Origin: Spongospora subterranea f. sp. subterranea
Taxonomy: Eukaryota > Endomyxa: Phytomyxea > Phytomyxea > Plasmodiophorida
Length of the DNA: 64,000 nucleotides
Direction of reading: 5' to 3'
Assembly (NCBI GenBank): GCA_049724395.1
Contig: JAUGWO010000059.1
Span: 1-64,000 of the forward strand
The notes under the pieces were generated by a model. It saw only the letters and a list, made by a program, of their open reading frames with translations, searched no databases and was not told where the DNA came from. Below are positions 8,758-19,549 of this stretch, piece after piece (position 1 is the stretch's first letter; each line of letters starts with the position of its first letter). A program made the translations under genes and the position numbers.

Positions 8758-11313
8758 TTACTCCCCTTCGAGACGAGCGGATTCCAGACGCCCGAGATTG
8801 CGTAAAAGCCGGGCCAGGAAGATCGGGATGAGATTTGTGGAACTCGGCGACGAGTCGTGGAACATCCTGAGCAATAATCTCGGCGGGCTCCCAAGAGCGA
8901 TCGGCAGGAGAGTAACCTTTCCAGTCAATTAGATACTGGAGCCGGGACCGGTAATAACGAGAGTCCAGGATCAGATTAACCAGGTAGTGCGGGGTCAATG
9001 AAGGATCATCGGCGGCGAAAACTGGATGAGGAGGGCCTTGGACGCGATGAGGAATCGTATTAACATTGTGGGGAGAGAGCAAGGAGACGTGGAACACGGG
9101 ATGGATCTTCATAGACGCTGGAAGATCGAGTTCAACAGTGACAGGGCCAAGAACACGTTTGATAACAAAAGGGCCAATCCTACGAGCAGAGAGTTTAGGG
9201 CATGGTCGTGCTGAGGGAATGTTGGAAGTAGATAACCAAACTTGATCACCAACAGAATAAATAGGGGCAGGGGCGCGATGACGATCAGCGTATTCTTGGT
9301 AGCGATTTTGAGCGAAGCGAATCTGGGAACCAAGCCATTGATGTAGATCGGTGAGAGTCTTGACATACGATTCAGCACGAGGAACCTGGGCAGTAGAGGG
9401 GACAGCAGGATCAAATTTGGGATGATAACCCCGAAGAGCGAAAAAGGGGCTTAAATTCGTAGCGGAATGAAGAGAATTATTGTAAGAAAATTCAGCAAGA
9501 GGCAAAAGGTGAGACCAATCATCTTGTCGATACGAAGTATAACAACGAAGATATTGTTCGAGAACTTGGTTGAGGCGTTCGGTCTGGCCGTTTGTCTGGC
9601 AATGATATCCCGAGGTAAGCGAGACGTCGGCTCCAAGAAGTTCGAAAAGTCTATTCCAAAATTTGGAAATAAATTGAGGGCCACGATCACTGATAATCTG
9701 GTCGGGAACACCATAGAGACGAACAATGGTGGATAGAAAGATATGGGCAGTGCTTTCAGCATCTGGAGGACCATGACAGGGAACAAAATGGCCAGTCTTG
9801 GTGAGACGGTCGACGAAAACCAGAATGCAGTTGGAACCATCGGAAAGGGGAAGGTCAGTGATAAAATCAAGACCAACCGAGCTGAAGGGATGTGAGGGGA
9901 CGGAGAGGGGTTGAAGGAGGCCAGCGGGCTTCTTGCGCGAAGCCTTGGAGCGTGCACAGGTGTCGCAGGTACGAACATAATTCTTGACATAAGAGTTCAT
10001 GCCTGGCCACCAGTAGTTACGCTTGACCAAATCGAGGGTACGGGCGGAACCATAGTGACCTGCCGTAGAAGAATCGTGACAGGAACGGAGGACAGCGAGA
10101 CGACAGTCGTCGATGTCAGGGACGTAGATGTGGTTCCGGAAGAGCAGGACGTTTCCGGATTGGGAGAACTCGGAGTCTGAAGAGAGATCGGACAACTTGG
10201 CTTGGGCAAAGTCGTCCTTGGCGGTAGCTTGGACGAGGCGATCATAAAACGCTGGAGAGGGAAGGCCAGGGGAGGTAGACGACAGAAGGCAAAGAGCAGA
10301 GGGAGCAGGAGCGGGATCAGGAACGGGATCAGGGATTGAGACGGGACCGGGGACGAGGACAGGATCGGGAACAAGGAAGGCGTCTTGACGAAACATGGGA
10401 GAAGCAGCGGGACGAGGCTGTCCGGCTTCGTGATCAGGACGACGAGAGAGAGAGCATCGGCTTTTCCGTTGCGGGAACCGGGGCGGTACGTGAAAACGAG
10501 GTTAAACCGGGAAAAGAATTGAGACCATCGGGCTTGACGGCTGGAAAGGGATTTCATGGTGTGGAAATAGCGCAGAGATTCATGGTCAGTGGGAACAAGA
10601 ATAGGATGAACGGCACCTTCGAGGTAATGGCGCCAGACAGTGCAGGCAGCTTTAATCGCCAATAATTCTTTGTCTCGAATGTCGTAGCGGGATTCGGCAT
10701 CATTGAGGGATCGGGAATAGAAGCAGCAAGGGTGAAGGAGTCCTTCTGCATCGGGTTGGGACAGGATTGCGCCAATAGCGAAGTTACTGGCGTCAGTTTC
10801 GAGCGTGAAAGGTTTGGTGGGGTCAGCATGAACAAGGATTGGGGCGGAAGTGAACGCTTCCTTCAGCGTCTGGAATGATTGTTCCTGAACAGAAGACCAA
10901 GTGAAAGCAGTGTTTTTGCGAGTTAACCGAATCAGAGGTCGGACGATAGCAGCAAAATTGTGAATAAAACGACGGTAGAAATTTGCGAAACCAATGAACG
11001 ACTGGACAGCTTTAACATTATGCGGAGAAGGCCAGTCAGTGATAGCATTGATTTTAAAAGGGTCCATAGCAATTCCAGAAGATGAAACAAGAAACCCCAA
11101 AAATTCGGTTGAGGAGGTGGAAAAGGCACATTTTTCAATCGTAGCACAAAGCTTGTGTTCACGTAAAATCTGTAAAACTTGACGAACATGGTCTTCGTGA
11201 TCAGAAATGTCGGACGAGAACACCAAAATATCATCAAGATATATAATCACGAAACGTTCAAGAAAGGGGCGAAATATATTGAAATAAACCGGAGTCTTTG
11301 TTTCTAAAAGCAC
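8457..11313 (-). mobile_element. Ty3/gypsy chromovirus, 5'-truncated and broken
   Basis: A minus-strand pol region is present. Parts in order are the reverse transcriptase from its catalytic block (FVIIYLDDILVF) onward, RNase H (FTLETDASNFAIGAIL, YDIRDKELLAI), the HHCC zinc-binding region of integrase, the integrase DDE core (VGLDFITDLPL, DQIISDRGPQF, TNGQTERLNQ) and a C-terminal chromodomain (LQYLIDWKGYSPADRSWEPA). The chromodomain places it among chromoviruses. Gag, protease, the N-terminal part of RT and the 5' LTR are absent. The copy is 5'-truncated and carries about one further break. Its well-preserved motifs suggest a fairly young fossil. It abuts a Crypton-like gene fragment at its LTR side. 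Confidence 0.9.
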
Positions 11314-11322
11314 AAAGTTTCA

Positions 11323-11971
11323 TCAGTTTTTGTAAAACAATGCGAATGAAAACCTGTACTCAGGGGATTTGACGATTCTCTTCATCTGGGAACCGCAGGT
11401 GTTATGATTTGATCTAGGGCCGGGGCACCATGTCTTTCCAAAACGAGGGTGCTTGAAACATGGGCCCCAACGTGTCTGGAACAGGTCCATATCTTTGCCA
11501 CAGCATTTCACAAGACATTGAAGGACGGGGATACAAGTGTGCTTGAAAAGAAGAATCACCTGACGACTAACATCGAGGAGCGATTTTCTGCAGGAGACCA
11601 GTTTCAAAACAAAATTCGAAATTAGGATCAGCTTCTGCAGGGTGCTGGCTGCCTTGGCAAATAACCTAGGATGAGGAACATCGATGTTGTTTTGTCCGAC
11701 CTTAACGGTATCCCGCCCCGACTTTCCGCGCAACAGTAGTTTCATCATGTGTTGCGTCATGGCGACACTGTTGTGAAACTCGACCTGTTCTGGATTCGTC
11801 TCCTTTCCCTAAGCCGACGATACAGGTTGTGATCATCAAATTCCAGACAGAGCGGGGAACCGGAGTTCTGACCAGAAACAGGCAGAGGCTCTCATAATCT
11901 TTGACCTCATCCAGGTCCCAGTTTAGGGGCGGACAGAACTTTCTCAATCCCAAAGCAGAAGAATGGATCAT
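11323..11971 (-). other. Unrecognised minus-strand open readings
   Basis: Two overlapping minus-strand frames are open here (MIHSSALGLRKFCPPLNWDL onward, and a Cys/Lys-rich one ending in RFSFALFYKN). They lie immediately upstream of the Ty3 element in its direction, so they may be decayed element sequence. I recognise no domain in any frame and would not call a gene. Confidence 0.2.
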
Positions 11972-12203
11972 TTTTTGAGTGTGCTCCGGAAATGCATCCT
12001 AGTACGCCCATAAAGCATATATCGAATTCACGATTAACGGCAATCGCTTACTGGCACGACATTCTCGTTAACGTCAGCAGGCTGGTTTTTCGAATTAACC
12101 GTATTTTCGATGCGGCAATTGAAAGTTTTGCCATCTTCGCTTTCAATTGACTGTTGACCATTAATACTGATACGGAATGCATCACTTTGTGAAATCGTGT
12201 TCG

Positions 12204-12925
12204 GGTTCCAGTCCTAAGACGCACTCAGCAAACCCAAACACAATTTGGACATGATCTGAACTCCTAAGTTCCTTGAAGAACTGTCAACAAACTGGTGGGC
12301 GTTGCTGTTATCGGCAACGAGATTCTCGAGAAAGTATTTTGACGGCAAAATTTCCGAATCAATAGGAATTCGATTTGGATCGATAAGACAATCGAGGTTC
12401 TCGCCCTTTTGGCTCAACTGTTGAGAATTGATATTGATATTGGACTCGTCAATTTTCGAACCCGAGCTCGAGTCCCATTCCTAAAAACGCACTTAACAAG
12501 CCGAATCTCCATTTGAAGATATGCTGAACGACTACATTGATTGAAGAACTTTCATTAAACGGGTCGAAACGATTGATGTTGGAAAAACCACACGCCAACA
12601 AGGAATTGCCTTTCAGCCAATTTGACTCAATTCCCGAATATTCGAATATTGGAAAGAGCAAATCTTTGGTTTCGTCAAGGAGCATTGCCCACTCCTGCGA
12701 CGGCGACATTATGTCCTGCAAGGACCAATGATCTCAGAATGAATTCAATCCTTTAAAGCGACATTCCGCCATCCATACCGAGAAAGTCGAGGAGGAGATT
12801 CTTGTGGCGGCATTGGCCTGACCTGAGCCAAGCGGTTCGTCCCCACCATGACCATGTTCGGTTGTCACAGATCGAGTCGGTCTGGTCACCACAAGCAACA
12901 ATCCAATCAACTTGATGACACGCAT
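12204..12925 (-). pseudogene. Possible secreted protein gene with internal duplication, decayed
   Basis: From 12925 the minus strand reads MRVIKLIGLLLVVTRPTRS, a good signal-peptide pattern. The same frame continues past one stop into SPSQEWAMLLDETKDLLFPI; a 63-nt GT-AG segment ending near 12725 would remove that stop. Downstream, two related blocks of about 270 bp follow each other (about 12720-12455 and 12450-12183). Each ends with a FVDSSS or FNESSS motif, then VQ...GLLSA. The second block needs a frame change. It looks like a decaying gene for a repeat-containing secreted protein; the function is unknown. Confidence 0.3.
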
Positions 12926-13047
12926 TGGAGGAATGGAGCAACAGTGTAGCGCCAAAGATGAGTTCAGAGTTAATGCCGGTTTAATGTGTCATACACCAGG
13001 GTTCAGATACCCGCTTCTCCTCTCCCACCTATTCAACTGCGCTGCTG

Positions 13048-13650
13048 TGATTTATTTTTGCATTTGACAGACTGAATCATTATGGGACTCTATCCAACTG
13101 ATGAAGACACTCTGATGAATAGTAACAGTACAACAATACATGATCAAGATGAGAAATACGTTGAAAATTACATTGGGAACCAACAATATCGGATCATAGA
13201 TGGACCGAATCAAGTCTCATTAAGATAACGGACAACGAATTATTCACCAACAAAACTGAAGCACCAACGACATCCTTAACTCAGCCGAGTCTGCTAACTG
13301 GGGAGAACGAACTAGACCACTAAAAAACAGGACAAGCGATTTACTGGAAAAACTGGAAAACCATAGTATTGTCACAAAAAAAAGACAATGAACAAACAAA
13401 CAAAGAAGAAACGCTACAAAAACTTGAAAAGATAAGGATCCCCAAAAAATTCGTCAACAACAATAACTCAACAAAACCAAAAAAACAAATGAAAATAACA
13501 CATTGTTTTGCGCGGCTTAATGTTAAAGCGAAACAAGTATTGAATAACAGAACTTTAATTATAACACAATGGAACGCATGTTCACTAAGCGAGGGGAGGC
13601 AACCGAACTGGCACACTTTGCGAATCACTACATAATAAAATTTGGTAGGT
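13048..13650 (+). pseudogene. LINE (non-LTR retrotransposon) 5' fragment
   Basis: A Lys/Asn-rich low-complexity leader (KDNEQTNKEETLQKLEKIRI, later NNNNSTKPKKQ) ends in LIITQWNACSLSEGRQ. That is the characteristic start of an EEP-type endonuclease domain of LINE ORF2 (pattern TQWNA.SL..R..EL..F). One base later another frame gives ELAHFANHYIIKF, the expected continuation, so there is a frameshift near 13596. Homology ends at about 13645, before the endonuclease active site. No reverse transcriptase follows. The truncation is unusual because LINE copies usually lose the 5' rather than the 3' end. Confidence 0.5.
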
Positions 13651-13759
13651 ACGCAACTTGTTGCATGGGTCGGTTCCGACGCAACCAGTTGCCAGAACGG
13701 TAAAAGCGATGTGAATTATCAGCTCTTTCGTTGATCGCAAAGGACTTGCAGGTTGCTCT

Positions 13760-15000
13760 TCGCTCTGGTCATTAACGTTGCCTATTAGGTTACAATGCCG
13801 TCTCGTTCATCTCCTATCCGATGGCTGTGGTCATTAACGTTGCCTATTAGGTTACCATGCCGTCTCAATAATCTCCTATCCGATGGCTGTGGTCATTAAC
13901 GTTGCCTATTAGGTTACCATGCCGTCTCAATAATCTCCTATCCGATGGCTGTGGTCATTAACGTTGCCTATTAGGTTACCATGCCGTCTCAATAATCTCC
14001 TATCCGATGGCTGTGGTCATTAACGTTACCTATTAGGTTACCATGTCGTCTCAATAATCTCCTATCCGATGGCTGTGGTCATTAACGTTGCCTATTAGGT
14101 TACCATGCCGTCTCAATAATCTCCTATCCGATGGCTGTGGTCATTAACGTTACCTATTAGGTTACCATGTCGTCTCAATAATCTCCTATCCGATGGCTGT
14201 GGTCATTAACGTTGCCTATTAGGTTACCATGCCGTCTCAATAATCTCCTATCCGATGGCTGTGGTCATTAACGTTGCCTATTAGGTTACCATGCCGTCTT
14301 CAATAATCTCCTATCCGATGGCTGTGGTCATTAACGTTGCCTATTAGGTTACCATGCCGTCTCAATAATCTCCTATCCGATGGCTGTGGTCATTAACGTT
14401 GCCTATTAGGTTACCATGCCGTCTCAATAATCTCCTATCCGATGGCTGTGGTCATTAACGTTGCCTATTAGGTTACCATGCGGTCTCAATAATCTCCTAT
14501 CCGATGGCTGTGGTCATTAACGTTGCCTATTAGGTTACCATGCGGTCTCAATAATCTCCTATCCGATGGCTGTGGTCATTAACGTTGCCTATTAGGTTAC
14601 CATGCCGTCTCAATAATCTCCTATCGGATGGCTGTGGTCATTAACGTTGCCTATTAGATTACCATGCCGTCTCAATAATCTCCTATCCGATGGCTGTGGT
14701 CATTAACGTTGCCTATTAGGTTACCATGCGGTCTCAATAATCTCCTATCCGATGGCTGTGGTCATTAACGTTGCCTATTAGGTTACCATGCGGTCTCAAT
14801 AATCTCCTATCCGATGGCTGTGGTCATTAACGTTGCCTATTAGGTTACCATGCGGTCTCAATAATCTCCTATCCGATGGCTGTGGTCATTAACGTTGCCT
14901 ATTAGGTTACCATGCCGTCTCAATAATCTCCTATCGGATGGCTGTGGTCATTAACGTTGCCTATTAGATTACCATGCCGTCTCAATAATATCCTTACATT
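13760..15000 (+). repeat. 62-bp minisatellite, about 20 copies
   Basis: Near-perfect direct repeats of a 62-bp unit run with phase markers GGTCATTAAC at 13768, 13829, 13891, 13953 and so on to 14946. The first copy is 61 bp and a few differ by one base. Unit variants are phased: a TTACC/TGTCG variant recurs two units apart (about 14015 and 14139), and a CTATCGGAT variant followed by ATTAGATT recurs exactly 310 bp (five units) apart at 14621 and 14931. The array therefore grew in multi-unit blocks. The edges fade into diverged copies at about 15000-15045. Confidence 0.95.
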
Positions 15001-15243
15001 TGCCGTATCCGATAGTATTGCTGTGGTCATTGGCGTTGCGAATTTTGTTTCAATGCTGTTTTGATGCCGAATTAGCAAAATTCTATGCTTTTTGTGGAAG
15101 AACCAACAATCGTGATGAATCCAACAATTGTTGTGCAACAAGGTTCAGAAATTGTTGGACTTCCGTACTAAAATAACAACAATTTATCCCAGAAATTTTT
15201 TCCATGACAGAACATGGAGTTCTAACCGGTTTGAGTTTATTCA

Positions 15244-16095
15244 TTACGTGCGATTTGAACGCAGAGTGCTGAATGTTGTCTTCTTCTTCAAAAAATGCAC
15301 CAAAATCATGGGCCAAATGGTCGACGCCGCATTGCAAGCCATTTCATATATAAACACAAGCACATATTGGTCGATAGTTATCGGGGTCATTCCTTTCACC
15401 ATAAAGGTTGTGAATAGTTCGAAAATTGTCTGGATTAGAAAAAATCCAATTGTGATATTCATCAATCGGCCGTGACCAGAAGTGCTCTGTGAAGCAGTTG
15501 CTTTGGGTTTAGTATCACGAAAACTTGGGGAACTGGCAGTTTTGGCGGTGGCGGTAATGCTGTGTCTAGTCATTACATACTTGAAAAAACGGAAGTTGAT
15601 GCTAATGTCGATAATGAACCGGGTTACAGTTGTTGCATATTGCAAGTTGTCGTTAGGAATATAAATACATAGCTCGATGAAGGGGATTACCATCGTATTC
15701 ATCGCGACGTTCATCCAGATAGCGCCGAACGGCACCATGAGGCAGGAGAGAAACAAGACAAAATAATCGATACCTTGGCTGCATTTCGACTCCATTTTAT
15801 GCAGCATTGTCACTCGCGCTGAAAAGTATATCCGCATCATCGCCTGAACAGCAGAAAACGTTGTTCCACCGATTCGATGAAGAATAACGCATTCACTCTC
15901 AGTACGGCCAAGAACGAACATATTTGCAATCGTGGACAGAATCGTCACCACATTGATAACCACCGCCAACCCGTGAAGCATGATCCAATAACGAGTGAGT
16001 TTTTTCTGCTGAACCATTATGTAAATGAAGAGGGCCAAACCGAAAGAAACGACGACTACAACTGCTATTAGCTCATTCATTATCGGGCTCGCCAT
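15244..16095 (-). CDS. Orphan seven-helix membrane protein (GPCR-like topology)
   Basis: A single-exon ATG-started reading of 283 residues with seven predicted membrane segments, at about residues 8-30, 40-64, 72-98, 108-132, 134-170 (helix 5), 213-236 and 242-266. A Ser/Thr-rich loop (TATAKTASSPSFRDTKPKAT) lies between helices 5 and 6. The N-terminus is short and the C-terminal tail is basic (FLKKKTTFSTLRSNRT). This is serpentine-receptor topology, but I see no rhodopsin-family NPxxY or DRY motif, so I do not assign a GPCR class. It lies beside the 62-bp minisatellite and has no obvious introns. A transporter or an orphan receptor are both possible. Confidence 0.65.
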   Translation of the reverse strand: MASPIMNELIAVVVVVSFGLALFIYIMVQQKKLTRYWIMLHGLAVVINVVTILSTIANMFVLGRTESECVILHRIGGTTFSAVQAMMRIYFSARVTMLHKMESKCSQGIDYFVLFLSCLMVPFGAIWMNVAMNTMVIPFIELCIYIPNDNLQYATTVTRFIIDISINFRFFKYVMTRHSITATAKTASSPSFRDTKPKATASQSTSGHGRLMNITIGFFLIQTIFELFTTFMVKGMTPITIDQYVLVFIYEMACNAASTIWPMILVHFLKKKTTFSTLRSNRT

Positions 16096-17352
16096 TGCTG
16101 AAATATTGACTGGCGACGCTTAAGAGGTCTTCTGTTGCAAAATAGATTGATGAAATTCCGATCAAGAGCGTACGCGTATCTTCTGTATCGACATCATAAA
16201 ATTGGCCTGAACACAATGTCGATGCACAAGATTTTCTGATTATTCTCGGTCGCCATTTTGTTTATTGCCGATCAAATTGGCGTCCCAACTCCATACGTCC
16301 TCAAGTGATGGTTTGATCATTTTTGCTTTGGCTTACAATCGGTTTCATGGCTGGTTTTCTTCACGTTGTGTGCAGTTTGGGCAGTGACCTGAATCGCAGT
16401 TGATCAAGGACGCTTCAATCAATTCAAACAAGCGGATTTTTTGTTACATAAAGACAAAAGAACGGGGTCTCTGGCTGAATCCGGATTGGCCGAGAAGATA
16501 ACGGCGATTCTTGATTCTGTCAGGAACCAGCGAACCAAGTGTCTTGGATGATAACAGACTGTTGCCCTCCAGTAAAAAATTAAAGACTCTTCCAATTACG
16601 TCATCAATCCGGCCTGTCACCATCCAGCCGCCCCCTTGTGGTCTTTTCTGATTTACATGGTATAAAATCAAAAAACATGAAAGCCATCGCAATTCAATTG
16701 CAACTGTGTCTTTCAGCGCTGGTAATTTCGTCGTCACAATCGGAGCCACTTGGAAATCATCACCGTCTCGTCCTGCATGGGCTTTCTAAGGCGATATTTC
16801 GAAATGCCCTTGAGACCTTTGTGCTCCAGACAGCTTTTCAGCGACTGGGTCGTAATGAATAGTTCGACGCTCCTCGATGAGAAGACGGTGACTTGTTAAA
16901 CGCATGGAAAAGAGAATATTCGGTTCAAATCCAGGTTTTTCAAGCTCAGCCTGCTGGAACATCTGTTTGAGAAGTAGTAGAAGGTTGATGGCGGGATGAT
17001 GGTTGCTCGTTAGTGGCCTGGGATCGGCGGCTTGGTTCCCAGACAATATATTCGTTCGAGCCGTAAAAAATGTTAGAAGTTGAAAGAGGAAACAAAGATA
17101 GAAGAAACGCTCGTGGAAATGACGTGACGAAAAGAAAAGACGCACTCAAAAGTGACGTGCAAGTGCTTGCGAACGAAACGTTTTATGCCTGCAAAGACTG
17201 CCTGAAAATACTACAATGGTAAACCCCGAAATAAGAAGTGGTTTATAATAGAGAGCGAGTAACGCTAGATTGGTCGTATGGCAATTCGCAAGTCTGTCAA
17301 TTTTGATGTTGAATTATTGGTATCAAATGCCGAATCCGAATGTAGAATGATG
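16096..17352. other. Intergenic with weak minus-strand coding hints
   Basis: In one minus-strand frame near 16860-16740 the reading SLKSCLEHKGLKGISKYRLR resembles a SAP-type helix-turn-helix, but it is short and has no start. Another frame nearby reads LLIEERRTIHYDPVAEKL. The frames overlap and cannot both be real. I see no gene I can support. Confidence 0.25.
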
Positions 17353-17354
17353 TA

Positions 17355-19041
17355 CTCCCTCCGTTCGGAAATACAAGTTCCACGCACATTATTTTTTGTT
17401 CGGAAATAAGAGTCCCATTTTATGATTCTTCAGGTCAAGCTTTTATTTGCTTGATTTAGTATGGCAACATCGCACAATAACGAGTCCGGAAGTATTCCTT
17501 TTCTCAAAAGAGTTGCCTTTCCCATATGTCGGAGCTTGTAGTGGTTTCCTCCATTGATTTTCAAAATTTCTACCATGCATCGCTGAAGTGTCAAAAACGT
17601 ACAGCGTATCACGATCAATTTCGTTACTGCCTTGATTAGGTCATCAATGGTCTTTGGAGACTTTTTTTACTGCAAGGACTGAATGGCCCGAAACAATCTT
17701 AAATCTAAAACGTTCAGGTCTGGACTATTTGCTGGCTGGAACGTTAATTTGATTTCAAATCCGTCTTTGGCCGCGTCCACAATAAATTCTGCATCAGATG
17801 GATCGAGGTGAGGTTTTGCATTGTCTTGTTGCAAAAAGATCGGCTGCGACCAGTCCCGGGGCCATTTCGAACGAATTGCAGGCATAATGTCATGAATCAA
17901 ATGTCTTCGGATCACATCCTTGTTAACTGATTCAATGGGTTTAGTCACCATAGTGCCTGCAGGACGATTATTGCTGCTCCTTTTGGCAGGCTCTTTGAAA
18001 ACAAATGGGAAAATGCCTATTTTCCCAGAAAACCATCGGTTCCGCGACCGGTCCCATCTTGGTCTTTCAACTGCTGCCATAAACATTATCTTTTCTATAA
18101 ACCGCATACTTTTACACGTGCGGTAAGGCTCAGTCTCATCGGATGCTAAGTAAATTCGCTTGTTTGTTTCTGTCATGAAAAACCACTTCTCGTCAATGTG
18201 TATCACATTCGCATCATGTCATGGAAGACTGGTTCTGCGGCTTCATTTATGTTCACCATCGAGATACAGAATCTGAGTCTTTCAAGCATATTAGCTTCAG
18301 TTAAATATGGTTTCAAAGCGTTCGAATGAGGTTTAAGAATGCCTTGTTGAATCCGATTATGAACAGTAGAGACTGATACATTCAGAGCGCAAGCGATTGA
18401 TCGAATATTTGTTCGCTGCTGCAATGGAATTTGTTTTACTTGCTCCGGCGTGATGACCGTTTTCTTCCTTCCAACACGGCCTCGTTTTTTGGATGAAACA
18501 TCTGCTGGGCCTGTTCCAAGGATAGATGACTTTTTGCCTTGATTCCAGATTCGACTGACAGTTTTTCTGGCAACAGAAAATTGGCGACTTGCCAACAAGA
18601 TTGAACCGCGAGCACGTTTTCCTGTGACACTTATTTTCAAAAGATTCATAAATGACACGTCTTTGACTATCTGTAACGTTTGTTTTCCCTTTTCTGTGTG
18701 CGAAATCTGCATCAACGATAAGATTTTCGAAAACTTGTTGCTCTCCATCTATGGTACTTCTCAGCGACTTGATGTTTTAAAGGGCAAATTCGGACCTACT
18801 CCTAGTGCAGACATGTTTTTACAAGAAAACTCTGCTATGTGAAAGCAGCGGTGCTGTTGGAAGTTTCGGACGAATACCCAACTTTTACCTCGGCGGTTTT
18901 AAGGCAAGTATTTATTGCTGGCGCTTCAGGATTGGACAAAGACTGCACCTATGCTTAATATTCCAATGCATGTTAAAATCAACTGGATGGCGCTAAAAAT
19001 GGCCTTTTTGAAATGGGACTCTTATTTCCGAACAGAGGGAG
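17355..19041 (-). mobile_element. Stowaway-type mariner-like element with TIRs and TA duplications
   Basis: The left end is CTCCCTCCGTTCGGAAATA and the right end, read inward, is CTCCCTCTGTTCGGAAATAA. Each is flanked by TA (17353-17354 and 19042-19043). These are the typical ends of plant-type mariner-like elements and Stowaway MITEs. The element is 1,687 bp and encodes a transposase on the minus strand. The left end carries a second internal copy of the terminal motif (GTTCGGAAATAAGAGTCCCA at 17398), so its subterminal region is duplicated. Ends and target duplication are well preserved; the transposase is not. Confidence 0.9.
17430..18748 (-). pseudogene. Mariner-like transposase (DD39D type), inactivated
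   Basis: The minus-strand reading starts MESNKFSKILSLMQISHTEK and carries an HTH region (SRQFSVARKTVSRIWNQ, and INPEQ-like VITPEQVKQIP). The catalytic part has MIHIDEKWFFM (first Asp), FLQQDNAKPH (second Asp) and ANSPDLNVLDLRLFRAIQSL (third Asp), as in plant-type mariner transposases. A frameshift separates the HTH half from the catalytic half near 18205. A TAA stop at about 17667 interrupts the C-terminal KSPKTIDDLIKAV stretch, which then continues to HYKLRHMGKATLLRKG. The protein is therefore non-functional as it stands. Confidence 0.9.
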
Positions 19042-19043
19042 TA

Positions 19044-19549
19044 TTAGTTTACAATCAACGTCATTTGTACGTCAACCGGTCGATCGAATCCATGCATTCG
19101 GAGTATTTAATTGTTCCCAACTCCGAGCTTGTTTCAAATTCAGCCTGTTTTAGGTCTGGTGCACAATAAATGTTATAGTTTTGTGTCTGGTGCACAATAA
19201 TTTTTTTATGGAATCTCTAAAACAATGTTTTCCACCTCTGCTTTGCTTTGTAGGTTTCATATTTTTCTTCTTTGCTTGTCTGTGGGTTGGAATGTTTCAT
19301 CCAGGCTCAAATTTGTGCTCACATTTGATCCTCAAATCTGTTTTGGCCATCTTTGTCACATGTTTGTATTTGGTCTTGACATATTGTTTCTTAAAAATTC
19401 TATTTCCGCTTCGTTATGCGTCTCTGTCAAATCTCAATTGCTCTATCCCTGAGTCCACGACTCGAGTAAGCCATTCTTATGAGGTGGAGAAATTTTTTGG
19501 GCGCTACTATTCAACGTAGCTGGTACATTCAGGCCTCGACCTATTTCAA
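19044..19549. other. Intergenic, no gene recognised
   Basis: The 16-mer GTCTGGTGCACAATAA occurs twice, about 28 bp apart (19154 and 19182). A hydrophobic reading near 19181-19519 has no family resemblance and is probably chance in T-rich DNA. Confidence 0.3.

Noticed and set aside
11323-11971. A host gene upstream of the Ty3 element
   Set aside because: Frames are inconsistent and there is no recognisable domain; more likely decayed element sequence.
13760-15000. CRISPR-like array
   Set aside because: The unit repeats end to end at 62 bp with no unique spacers, and the genome is eukaryotic.
16786-17149. Minus-strand reading with a signal-peptide-like segment (FFYLCFLFQLLTFFTA)
   Set aside because: It has no ATG; the frame is stopped directly upstream and the only start-like codons are GTG or TTG. 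No splice acceptor with good context was found.
19181-19519. Hydrophobic plus-strand reading suggesting a membrane protein
   Set aside because: It is T-rich, without helices of regular length, with poor start context and no homologous feel; probably chance.
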